Positions 7,571-15,660 of a stretch of 64,000 bases of DNA are shown in pieces. The translations under genes were made by a program, and so were the position numbers. The stretch comes from JAYZBC01 sp036339375 (lineage in GTDB: Bacteria > Pseudomonadota > Alphaproteobacteria > MPNO01 > UBA2964): assembly GCA_036339375.1 (NCBI GenBank), contig JAYZBC010000051.1:15552-79551 (forward strand), given 5' to 3'. Numbering within the stretch: the first letter of the stretch is position 1; the number at the start of each line of letters is the position of its first letter. The notes beneath the pieces are model-generated. The model worked only from the letters and a program-made list of their open reading frames with translations, was not told the DNA's origin and ran no database searches.

Positions 7571-9079
7571 ATGGCCGACAATTCCACAGCTACAGCAAAA
7601 CCAATCAGTAACATCCGCTGTGTCTTACCTTATAAAGATTTAAGGGAGTGGCTTGTAGAAGTGGAAAAATTAGGCGAGTTAGTGGTCACCAAAGGCCTTG
7701 ATTCTCAAAAAGAAATTGGCATGGCTGCTGAAATGTTAATGCACCCAGATGAGGCTCCTTGTGTGGTTTTTGATGAAATCCCAGGCTATGAAAAAGGGCA
7801 TCGCGTCTTAGTCAATTTCTTTGCCGGCAAGCGAAAAAATATGACACTTGGGTTTCCAACTGATCTCAATAAACTTGAACTCTCCGAGGCTTATTATGAG
7901 CATCAATTAAAAGGTTTAGAGCCAATTCCCTATAAAATTGTTGAAGACGGCCCGGTCCTAGAGAATATTCAGGAGGGAGAGCAAGTGGACGTAAACCGTT
8001 TTCCGGCTCCGCTTTGGCATGAAGCTGACGGCGGGCGGTATTTGGGAACGGGTTCTTATGACGTCACGATGGATCCGGACAACCATTCCCTAAATCTTGG
8101 TACCTATCGCGTTATGATCCACGACAAAAATCATGTCGGTTTTTACATTTCACCCGGAAAACATGGTCGAGTGCACCGGGACAAATGGTTTGCCAAAGGC
8201 AAGCCTATGCCGGCCGTTGTGATTATTGGCGGGGACCCGATGACATTTTTGAACGGTTGTACAGAAATGCCTCCAGGTGTTTGCGAATATGACATTGTGG
8301 GAGCAATGCGCGGAAAGGCTCTTGAGGTCATTAAGGGGAAGCATACCGGAATTCCATTTCCAGCGGATGCGGAAATTGTGATTGAGGGATTTGTTGATCC
8401 TGACGATCAGCGAGACGAAGGCCCGTTTGGAGAGTGGACAGGATATTATGGCTCCGACATGCGACCTGAACCAACGATGGAAATTAAAGCCATCTATCAT
8501 AGAAATAATCCAATAATTCTTGGTTGTCCGCCGCAAAGACCACCCGATGAAATGTGTCGTTACAGAGCCGTTACACGTTCCGCGATGTTGCGCGACAATA
8601 TTGTCAAAGCTGGTGTCCCCGATGTGACAGCTGCTTGGGCACACGAAGTAGGCAATGGTCGAATGTTAATCGGCGTTTCGATCAAACAACGCTACCCCGG
8701 ACACGCCATGCAAACGGGACACGTGGCTGCAATGTGCCATGTTGGAGCATACGCGGGTAAGTATGTTTACGTGGTTGACGATGACATTGATGTTTCAGAC
8801 CTTGAAGAATTGACTTGGGCCATGATCACACGTTCAGATCCGGCAACATCTATAGATATTATTCACAATGCCTGGTCAACACCCTTAGATCCACGGATTT
8901 CCCCGGAAGCTCGGAAAGCAGGAGATATGACGAATAGCCGGGCCATAATTGATGCTTGTCGACCTTTCCACTGGAAAGATCAGTTTCCCGCTGTCAATGC
9001 ACCAACTCCTGAAGAAGCCCGAATTGCAAAAGAAAGATTCGGTTATTTATTAGAAGGGAAAAGTTCGCCGGAGGAATAA
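7571..9079 (+). CDS. UbiD family decarboxylase (copy 1)
   Basis: A 502-residue UbiD-type (de)carboxylase, the prenylated-FMN-dependent family that removes carboxyl groups from aromatic or conjugated acids. The start is placed at ATG 7571, which has AAGGAGA 8 nt upstream; an upstream in-frame ATG (7520) has no such site. Family blocks include F-P-A-P-L-W-H, L-N-L-G-T-Y-R, A-V-V-I-I-G-G-D-P and D-E-G-P-F-G-E-W-T-G-Y-Y, which carries the conserved active-site glutamates. The cofactor would need a UbiX prenyltransferase, which is not in the window. It heads a run with molybdenum hydroxylase genes, and comes closer to protocatechuate/vanillate/gallate-type enzymes than to ubiquinone UbiD by context. 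Confidence 0.88.
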   Translation: MADNSTATAKPISNIRCVLPYKDLREWLVEVEKLGELVVTKGLDSQKEIGMAAEMLMHPDEAPCVVFDEIPGYEKGHRVLVNFFAGKRKNMTLGFPTDLNKLELSEAYYEHQLKGLEPIPYKIVEDGPVLENIQEGEQVDVNRFPAPLWHEADGGRYLGTGSYDVTMDPDNHSLNLGTYRVMIHDKNHVGFYISPGKHGRVHRDKWFAKGKPMPAVVIIGGDPMTFLNGCTEMPPGVCEYDIVGAMRGKALEVIKGKHTGIPFPADAEIVIEGFVDPDDQRDEGPFGEWTGYYGSDMRPEPTMEIKAIYHRNNPIILGCPPQRPPDEMCRYRAVTRSAMLRDNIVKAGVPDVTAAWAHEVGNGRMLIGVSIKQRYPGHAMQTGHVAAMCHVGAYAGKYVYVVDDDIDVSDLEELTWAMITRSDPATSIDIIHNAWSTPLDPRISPEARKAGDMTNSRAIIDACRPFHWKDQFPAVNAPTPEEARIAKERFGYLLEGKSSPEE

Positions 9080-9099
9080 ATTCTTTAAAAAACCTTGGT

Positions 9100-9140
9100 A
9101 CTCTGTGGACTTTACAAAAGTCCACAGAGTTTTGTTTTTG
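9100..9140 (+). terminator. Intrinsic terminator after the UbiD gene
   Basis: A perfect 14-bp inverted repeat, ACTCTGTGGACTTT and AAAGTCCACAGAGT, has a 3-nt loop (ACA) and is followed immediately by TTTGTTTTT. This is a textbook rho-independent terminator, 20 nt after the UbiD stop codon. The next gene begins only 28 nt after the T tract, leaving little room for a separate promoter, so partial read-through is likely. Confidence 0.9.
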
Positions 9141-9167
9141 GTTTTTTACGTTAATGTATTGTTAGCC

Positions 9168-10010
9168 ATGTCACTTTATTTACAACCAGAAACAATAAAA
9201 GACGCTGTTGACGCTCTCTCAAAAACCGAATTAACAATTTTGGCGGGTGGCACAGATTTTTACCCTGCTCGCGTCGGCTTACCCCTTGATGACAATATAA
9301 TTGACATTTCCCGGATACAGGAAATTAGGGGAATTACTGAATATAACGATTGTTTTGAAATTGGAGCCTTAACACGCTGGTCCGAAGTCATTCAGTCACC
9401 CCTTCCCGATTATTTTGATGGATTGAAACTCTCCGCAAAAGAAATCGGCGGAATACAAATACAAAATGCGGGAACTGTTGTCGGAAATATTTGTAATGCA
9501 TCGCCGGCAGCGGACGGCATTCCCCCGTTGCTTACTCTTAATGCCGAAATTTTGCTCGCTTCAAAACGCGGCGAGCATGCGATGCCGATTTCCAAGTTTA
9601 TTATGGGTAACCGGAAAATACGTCTTGCCAAGGACGAGATGGCGGTAGGTATAAGGATCTCAAAACCAATTCAGCCGGCGAAGTCAACGTTTTTAAAACT
9701 TGGGGCGCGCAAGTACCTCGTTATCTCCATCGTAATGGTTGCAGCTGTTTTAGAACGGGAGGGGAAAAACATCTGTGCGGCGCGGGTTGCCGTAGGCTCT
9801 TGTTCTTCTGTAGCTAAAAGAATGCATTTTTTGGAAAGAGCTCTAGCAGGAAAGCCGTTTTCACCAGGAATTTCTGCAACAGTTACCAAAGACCATTTAA
9901 ATTTATTAGCACCGATTGATGATATCCGTGGAACTTCTGGCTACCGTAATGATACGGCACTGACTCTCGTGCAACGTGCTTTAGAAACTTTGGTGGCACC
10001 CCATGACTAA
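9168..10010 (+). CDS. Xanthine dehydrogenase family, FAD-binding subunit
   Basis: A 280-residue FAD subunit of a molybdenum hydroxylase (CoxM/HcrB/XdhB type). It carries electrons from the Fe-S clusters to the final acceptor. The FAD-binding blocks are L-A-G-G-T-D-F-Y near the N-terminus and I-Q-I-Q-N-A-G-T-V-V-G-N-I plus S-P-A-A-D-G-I-P-P. The open frame extends upstream into the terminator hairpin, so the start is set at ATG 9168 (M-S-L-Y-L-Q-P-E), which aligns with the family N-terminus. No clear Shine-Dalgarno is visible. It overlaps the following Fe-S/Mo gene by 8 nt, implying translational coupling. Confidence 0.87.
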   Translation: MSLYLQPETIKDAVDALSKTELTILAGGTDFYPARVGLPLDDNIIDISRIQEIRGITEYNDCFEIGALTRWSEVIQSPLPDYFDGLKLSAKEIGGIQIQNAGTVVGNICNASPAADGIPPLLTLNAEILLASKRGEHAMPISKFIMGNRKIRLAKDEMAVGIRISKPIQPAKSTFLKLGARKYLVISIVMVAAVLEREGKNICAARVAVGSCSSVAKRMHFLERALAGKPFSPGISATVTKDHLNLLAPIDDIRGTSGYRNDTALTLVQRALETLVAPHD

Positions 10011-12753
10011 TTTTACTTTTCATGTCAACGGGCACCGGGAAACTGTCAATACCGAACCAGTGGAACGCCTTTCTAACGTGCTCCGTAATCAGCTTAGATT
10101 GACTGGTACGAAAGTTGGTTGCGATGCCGGTGATTGCGGTGCCTGCACTGTTCTGATTGGTGGAAGACCGGTTTGTGCTTGCATGGTGCCGGCTGCACAA
10201 GCTGCTGAACAAGAAATCCTAACGGTTGAAGGTTTAACTGAAAATGGAACCTTAAACTCGCTCCAAAAAGCCTTCCTCTATTTTGGGGCCGCGCAGTGCG
10301 GAATTTGTACCCCTGGGATGTTAATGACTGCCACCCATCTATTGGAAAATAACCCTAATCCCAAAACTGATGAAATTTGTAACGCTCTTGGTGGGGTACT
10401 TTGCAGGTGTACGGGGTACAGAAAAATTATAGAAGCCATTTTGCACATCGATGATGTTGACAAGGCAAACATTGTTGAACCAAAGGCCAATATGGCGGTT
10501 GGGGCACGAGTTGTAAAAGTAGACGGACATGAAATTGTTTCTGGTAAAATGCAATATGGCGCAGACCAATCTCCTGAAAATGCTTTATGGTTAAGAGTTA
10601 TCCGTTCCCCTCACTGGAATGCCGAATTTACGTTGGGAAATTTTGAACCAACGAAAAAAAAACATCCCGGGCTAGTTGATATATTAACTTCAGATGACGT
10701 TCCCGGTCTAAATGGATTTGGTATTTACCCAGATATGAAGGATCAACCCGTTTTGGCAAAAGCGAAAATACGTTATCGAGGAGAAGCCATCCTTGCATTG
10801 GTGGGCGACAATGAAACAGTAAACGGAATACGTGACGAAGAGTTGCCGGTGAAGTGGATAGCTGCACAACCGCTTCAGGGCTTCGAAGCCTCGCTTAAGG
10901 TAGGGGCACCACAACTTCACGATGACAAACCAGGTAATATACTAGCGGATGGGTATACAAGTAAGGGGAATACTGAACACGGGTTCCGAAATAGTGATGC
11001 GATTTCTGAAGATAATTTTGAAACTGGTTTTGTGGAACACGCTTATATAGAGCCAGAAGCCGGATGGGCGAAACGAATTGGAGACCGATTAGAGATAACG
11101 GTTTCAACACAAACTCCTTATATGGACAGGGATGAAATTGCTTCAATTATCGGTATCCCATGTCAAAATGTTCGCGTCATTCCAACCGCTTGTGGGGGTG
11201 GTTTCGGAGGAAAGCTTGATATTTCCGTCCAGCCCCTTCTTGCAATTGCCGCCTGGAAACTCAAAAAACCCGTGCGTTGTACCTATAACCGCATCGAATC
11301 TATGGCTTCTTCGACTAAACGACATCCTTCAAAAATCACTGGACGTTATGGCTGCAGCCAGGAAGGGAAATTACAGGCTTACGAGTTTAATGGAATTTTT
11401 AATACTGGCGCCTATGTCTCATGGGGTTTAACTGTAAAAGACCGTGTTCCTATACATGCGACTGGCCCATATTTCGTGCCCAATATCATAGCAAAATCTC
11501 GTGCCATTTTTACGAATGAAACACCTGCTGGCGCATTTCGCGGCTTCGGTGTGCCGCAAGCTGCAATTGCGCATGAGGCTCTAATAGACATGCTCGCAGA
11601 AAAAATAAATATGGACCCACTTGAGTTTCGTTATCTAAATGTTATTCGTAAAGGACAAGAGACGGCTACCGGACAAAAGCTTGAAAGTGCAGGCCTTGAC
11701 CAATGTCTCGATGCTCTTCGTGAAGATTGGTATTTATGGCGTTCTGATTCCGAAAAACATAATTTAGGAAATGCTATTAAAAAGCGTGGTGTTGGTATTG
11801 GTTGCATGTGGTACGGTTGCGGCAATACTTCCCTGGCTAACCCATCCACAATGCAGATTGGCATTTCCCCGGAAGGAAACGTCACCCTTTATTCAGGTGC
11901 CCAGGACATTGGTCAAGGAACCAACACAACTATGATGCAGGCTGCTGCTGACGGACTTGGAATAGCCATCAGGAATCTTAAATTAGTTTGGGGAGATACA
12001 GATAGGACCCCCGATTCAGGAAAAAGCTCTGCCTCAAGGCAAGCATACGTTTCCGGAAATGCTGCTAAATTAGCGGGCGAGGATTTACGCCAGAAAATAC
12101 TGCGTCTTGCCAACGTTAGTCAGAAAGCATCAATAAAATTTAGCAACAATCTATTACTCGTGCGAGATGGTGAGACTATCCACCAAATAGACCTTTTGTC
12201 TTTGCCTAAAGGTGAAAACGGAGATGTGTTGAAGGGTGAGGGATTTTTCGATCCTATCACAGAACCGTTAGATGCAAACGGGCAGGGAAAACCTTACGGA
12301 ACTTATGGATTTGCGGCCCAGATAGCAGAAATAGAGGTTGATCAAATGCTTGGGACTGTGAAAGTTTTGCGAATGTCAGCAGCGCACGATGTTGGTCGTG
12401 CCTTAAACCCCCAACAAGTAGAGGGGCAGATCCATGGGGGAATTGCGCAAGGGCTTGGTTTTGCATTAATGGAAGAATATATTCCGGGAAAAACAGAAAA
12501 CCTACACGATTATTTGATACCTACTATGGGTGATATACCTGAAATTAAAACTTATATAATAGAAGATAAAGAGCCCACCGGGCCATGGGGAGCAAAAGGA
12601 ATAGGAGAACCAGCGCTTTGTGCGACAGCCCCCGCCATTTTTGGTGCTATTTACCATGCAACCGGTGTCCGTGTTCAGCGCACACCCTGCACGCCATCTC
12701 GATTGAGGCAATCTATTAACCAAATAAACGGAGACAAATTTGATTCAATTTGA
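10003..12753 (+). CDS. Molybdenum hydroxylase, fused [2Fe-2S]/molybdopterin subunit
   Basis: A 916-residue chain combining the iron-sulfur and molybdopterin parts that are usually separate. Cluster ligands are C40, C45, C48, C60 (plant-ferredoxin type) and C99, C102, C134, C136 (C-x-C). After a linker near residues 150-180 comes the Mo-binding domain with the catalytic glutamate in G-A-K-G-I-G-E (E869). This layout and the E869 numbering match, from memory, the aldehyde oxidoreductase Mop of Desulfovibrio, which has no FAD domain; here the FAD subunit is encoded immediately upstream. The enzyme should hydroxylate an aldehyde, N-heterocycle or CoA-thioester aromatic using water. A cofactor-insertion (XdhC-like) gene is not nearby. 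Confidence 0.9.
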   Translation: MTNFTFHVNGHRETVNTEPVERLSNVLRNQLRLTGTKVGCDAGDCGACTVLIGGRPVCACMVPAAQAAEQEILTVEGLTENGTLNSLQKAFLYFGAAQCGICTPGMLMTATHLLENNPNPKTDEICNALGGVLCRCTGYRKIIEAILHIDDVDKANIVEPKANMAVGARVVKVDGHEIVSGKMQYGADQSPENALWLRVIRSPHWNAEFTLGNFEPTKKKHPGLVDILTSDDVPGLNGFGIYPDMKDQPVLAKAKIRYRGEAILALVGDNETVNGIRDEELPVKWIAAQPLQGFEASLKVGAPQLHDDKPGNILADGYTSKGNTEHGFRNSDAISEDNFETGFVEHAYIEPEAGWAKRIGDRLEITVSTQTPYMDRDEIASIIGIPCQNVRVIPTACGGGFGGKLDISVQPLLAIAAWKLKKPVRCTYNRIESMASSTKRHPSKITGRYGCSQEGKLQAYEFNGIFNTGAYVSWGLTVKDRVPIHATGPYFVPNIIAKSRAIFTNETPAGAFRGFGVPQAAIAHEALIDMLAEKINMDPLEFRYLNVIRKGQETATGQKLESAGLDQCLDALREDWYLWRSDSEKHNLGNAIKKRGVGIGCMWYGCGNTSLANPSTMQIGISPEGNVTLYSGAQDIGQGTNTTMMQAAADGLGIAIRNLKLVWGDTDRTPDSGKSSASRQAYVSGNAAKLAGEDLRQKILRLANVSQKASIKFSNNLLLVRDGETIHQIDLLSLPKGENGDVLKGEGFFDPITEPLDANGQGKPYGTYGFAAQIAEIEVDQMLGTVKVLRMSAAHDVGRALNPQQVEGQIHGGIAQGLGFALMEEYIPGKTENLHDYLIPTMGDIPEIKTYIIEDKEPTGPWGAKGIGEPALCATAPAIFGAIYHATGVRVQRTPCTPSRLRQSINQINGDKFDSI

Positions 12754-12804
12754 AAAACTGTCATAAACGAAACCATTTCTTTGGAGCGAAAAAGTGAATT
12801 TACA

Positions 12805-13347
12805 ATGAAATATATTTATATACTTATGGCCTTCATCCTTTCCTCAAGCGGCCCGCCTAATATGGCAAAAGCACAGAACAAGGAAAATCACCATCAAGCT
12901 CATTCGCAAAAACCAAAACTTCATAAAAATCAAACCCATAACATAATCATTGAAAGAATTTGGGCCAGAGCCTCTATTGGTAAAACTGGTGCTGCTTTTT
13001 TGACCATTCTTAATAAGGGGAAATCAGAAGATAAATTGATTAAGGTGATTTCCAAGATTGCAAACCGTGCAGAGCTTCATACTCATATTCAGGACGGCGA
13101 CATCATGCGGATGCGCCACGTCAAACACGTACCTATCCCTCCCAACGGTCTAACGATACTTAAACCCGGTGGATTTCATATAATGTTTATGGGCTTAAAA
13201 CAAAAATTAACAAAAAGTGATCAATTTTTGCTTACCCTGGTTTTTGAAAAGGCGGGTAAAATACATACACAGGTCGCGGTAAAACATATGGGTGCGTTGA
13301 ATGTAAAAGAGAAACACCACCATGGCGCGCATAAGGAAAAACATTAA
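12805..13347 (+). CDS. Periplasmic copper chaperone, PCu(A)C domain
   Basis: A 180-residue exported protein. The signal peptide is M-K-Y-I-Y-I-L-M-A-F-I-L-S-S-S followed by A-K-A at about 21-23. The PCu(A)C copper site H-X10-M-X21-H-X-M is exact: H92, M103, H125, M127. Histidine-rich stretches flank the domain (N-terminal H-H-Q-A-H; C-terminal H-H-H-G-A-H), suggesting extra metal binding. The family delivers Cu(I) to the Cu(A) site of cytochrome oxidase. The start is ATG 12805; an in-frame TTG at 12781 would precede the signal peptide with a charged extension. It lies 51 nt after the molybdenum hydroxylase and converges with the next gene, an unusual setting. Confidence 0.85.
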   Translation: MKYIYILMAFILSSSGPPNMAKAQNKENHHQAHSQKPKLHKNQTHNIIIERIWARASIGKTGAAFLTILNKGKSEDKLIKVISKIANRAELHTHIQDGDIMRMRHVKHVPIPPNGLTILKPGGFHIMFMGLKQKLTKSDQFLLTLVFEKAGKIHTQVAVKHMGALNVKEKHHHGAHKEKH

Positions 13348-13351
13348 ATTT

Positions 13352-14416
13352 TTATCTAGTTTTTATGGAGGTTATTAGAGCCTTACCAAAATCACTCGTG
13401 GTTGCCCTCCCGCCCAAATCAACAGTCCGCGTTTCAGTTTTGGCAAGTAGGCTGTCTACTTGTTTAGCAAGAAATATTCCAGCTTCACTGAATAATTTAT
13501 TTGAAGTTTTATCGCCTAGATGTTCTAAAAGCATTGATGTTGAATAGAGAATGCCAGTGGGATTAGCTATATTTTGACCCGCAATATCAGGAGCTGACCC
13601 ATGTACAGCCTGGGCAATTACGTGTTTTTCGCCGGCATTAATAGACGCTCCGATGCCAAGTCCACCGGACAATTCTGCCGCTTCATCAGATAGAATATCT
13701 CCAAACATATTAGTTGAAACTACAACATCAAATCGCTCCGGTGAACGAACCAACAAAGCCGCCATAGCATCCACAATGACTGTATCTAGACTAACATCAG
13801 GATAATTGTTTGAAACCAACTTCACCTGTTCCAAAAACATACCGCTATAATGTTTTAAGACATTCGCTTTATGGACAGCTGTCAGATGTTTCCGCCGCCG
13901 TCCGGCAAGCTTAAATGCTGCGTGGGCTATTCTTCTGCAGCCTTTCACAGTAGCTTTTCCAATTGCTAATGCAACCTCCTCCGTGGGCATAAATTCACCA
14001 CTCCCGAAAAACATATTCCGATCCGCATAAAATCCCTCGGTATTTTCGCGAACGATTACCAAATCCATAATGGTCGCTAGTGCAGGAACTCCTGAACGAA
14101 CTCTGCTAGGCCGTATATTGGCATAAAGATCAAATTCCTTCCTAAACCAAGCAGAGGGATTGATTCCGCCTTGATCTTCAGATGGGTAGTCTTCTGTAGA
14201 CACCGGACCAAGAATTACCCCATCTGCCGAATGTGCACTTTCAACCACTGAATTCGGCAAGGTAGACCCACACACAGAAAGACTAGCCAAACCAATTTCT
14301 TTTTTTTCTAAAGAAAGAGAAAGCGCGAAACGTTGATTAAGAGTTTCAAGTGCTGAGGCAGCTACGGCAACAACTTCTGGCCCTATGCCATCGCCGGGTA
14401 AAATTAAAATTTTCAT
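13352..14416 (-). CDS. Isocitrate/isopropylmalate dehydrogenase family protein
   Basis: A 354-residue beta-decarboxylating dehydrogenase. Motifs are L-P-G-D-G-I-G-P-E-V at the N-terminus, V-R-E-N-T-E-G-F-Y, V-H-K-A-N-V-L-K (catalytic lysine), N-M-F-G-D-I-L-S-D-E-A-A (metal aspartates) and H-G-S-A-P-D-I-A-G. Family members oxidise and decarboxylate 3-isopropylmalate, isocitrate, homoisocitrate or tartrate/malate using NAD(P) and Mg/Mn. It ends an operon with an acyl-CoA dehydrogenase and an acyl-CoA synthetase and has no leucine genes around it. A catabolic 2-hydroxy acid is therefore more likely than leucine biosynthesis. Confidence 0.85.
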   Translation of the reverse strand: MKILILPGDGIGPEVVAVAASALETLNQRFALSLSLEKKEIGLASLSVCGSTLPNSVVESAHSADGVILGPVSTEDYPSEDQGGINPSAWFRKEFDLYANIRPSRVRSGVPALATIMDLVIVRENTEGFYADRNMFFGSGEFMPTEEVALAIGKATVKGCRRIAHAAFKLAGRRRKHLTAVHKANVLKHYSGMFLEQVKLVSNNYPDVSLDTVIVDAMAALLVRSPERFDVVVSTNMFGDILSDEAAELSGGLGIGASINAGEKHVIAQAVHGSAPDIAGQNIANPTGILYSTSMLLEHLGDKTSNKLFSEAGIFLAKQVDSLLAKTETRTVDLGGRATTSDFGKALITSIKTR

Positions 14417-14468
14417 AGCTTACCTCAATCGACGATTAATAAATATTAAACAATCTCTGCAGCAAAAA

Positions 14469-15656
14469 CTAAGGAGAAGCAAAAATCGATTTTTTTCGCT
14501 TTCGTTTCTTACGCTTATTAACAGGTTTGTTTTGGTTTTCTTCTTCAATTCGGGTGTAGTGTGCGTAGCGTTGTTGATGAAACTTAGAATTTCCATATTG
14601 GGAGGACAGCGTCATCGCCCGACGCAAAAACAACCCCGCGTCATACTCATCAGTAAATCCGATAGCCCCGTGCATTTGAATAACTGATTTAGTAACCGAT
14701 AAAACGGCAACAGAAGCCCGGGCTTTTACTGCAGCAACCATTGCCCTATTGCCGTTGCCCTTATCAACAGCGGAACAAACTTGAAATAATAAAGAACGCA
14801 ACAATTCTATTTGGATATGATCATTAACTGCCCGATGTTGTAATGCTTGAAAACTGCCTATTGGCCGACCAAATTGTTCGCGCGTTTGCAAATAACCAAC
14901 AGCTAAATCCAAAGCTTGTTCCATTACACCTAGAATTTCTGCTGAAACACCGAGCAAAATTCGATCATACAAATCAGCAGCCAAACCTTTGCCTTGTTTA
15001 ACCGCAGCCACCAAACGGTCATCAGCCATTATAGTGGCCTCGGAAAAAGTTACCTTTCCGTGGGTGGTGCCATCAACCGTGTTTACAGACTCAACCTCAA
15101 CGCCGAATGTTTCCCTTGGGACAATGATAATAATTGTACCGTCAGAGGTATTGGCATCAACAAGAAAAAAATCCGCTTCTTTTGCATAAGGAACTGCATT
15201 TCGAGTCCCAGTAAGCTGGTAGCCATAATGATAATGTTCCGCAAAAATTTTTTCCCTCTTAAGTTCTATAGCAAAGGGATCTTGAATGACTGGAACGATG
15301 AGTTGACTTCCAGAAAGAAGAGACCTCATGGTTTCTGCCGTTCCAGTAGCCGCGTGGCCAAATCCTATTGCCCGAGCAGTGGACGCTAATGCCGCTATGG
15401 GTTCGGTAATTAACCCCCGGCCAGCTTGCTCCAGTATCAGGGCCAGTTCAGTTATCCCTAACCCAACCCCCCCGTTCCTTTCTGGAACCATAAGTGACAA
15501 CCAGCCTGCCTTTGCAATTTCTTTTAATCTCTTTTTATCAAACCCTGGCTCTTTCTTTCTGCTATCACGAAAGGTATTTGTTCCACCAAATTGTTGAACT
15601 AACTTTCTGGCGCTATCCTGTAAAATCCGTTGTTCTTCTTTAAGAACGAGTTCCAT
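14469..15656 (-). CDS. Acyl-CoA dehydrogenase family protein (A)
   Basis: A 395-residue flavoprotein with the acyl-CoA dehydrogenase N-terminal domain (G-W-L-S-L-M-V-P-E, G-G-V-G-L-G), a short middle domain and the C-terminal helical domain (R-E-Q-F-G-R-P-I-G-S-F-Q-A-L-Q-H and Q-M-H-G-A-I-G-F-T-D-E-Y). It introduces a double bond into an acyl-CoA, passing electrons to ETF. The C-terminus has an unusual lysine/arginine tail (K-R-K-K-R-K-R-K-K) over the last 20 residues. It starts 4 nt after the acyl-CoA synthetase stop, so the two are co-translated. The middle domain is shorter and less conserved than in FadE-type proteins. Substrate unknown. Confidence 0.87.
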   Translation of the reverse strand: MELVLKEEQRILQDSARKLVQQFGGTNTFRDSRKKEPGFDKKRLKEIAKAGWLSLMVPERNGGVGLGITELALILEQAGRGLITEPIAALASTARAIGFGHAATGTAETMRSLLSGSQLIVPVIQDPFAIELKREKIFAEHYHYGYQLTGTRNAVPYAKEADFFLVDANTSDGTIIIIVPRETFGVEVESVNTVDGTTHGKVTFSEATIMADDRLVAAVKQGKGLAADLYDRILLGVSAEILGVMEQALDLAVGYLQTREQFGRPIGSFQALQHRAVNDHIQIELLRSLLFQVCSAVDKGNGNRAMVAAVKARASVAVLSVTKSVIQMHGAIGFTDEYDAGLFLRRAMTLSSQYGNSKFHQQRYAHYTRIEEENQNKPVNKRKKRKRKKSIFASP

Positions 15657-15660
15657 AGTT

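Noticed and set aside
8143..8644. Long antisense frames within the UbiD and other genes
   Set aside because: They lie opposite well-conserved genes, lack ribosome sites and show no recognisable motif; they reflect codon bias.
9105..9167. Upstream start for the FAD subunit at 9105
   Set aside because: It lies inside the terminator hairpin and adds 21 residues not expected in the family; ATG 9168 fits.
13352..14416. Naming this gene leuB
   Set aside because: No leucine genes are near; neighbours are acyl-CoA enzymes, and the family includes tartrate, homoisocitrate and isocitrate dehydrogenases.
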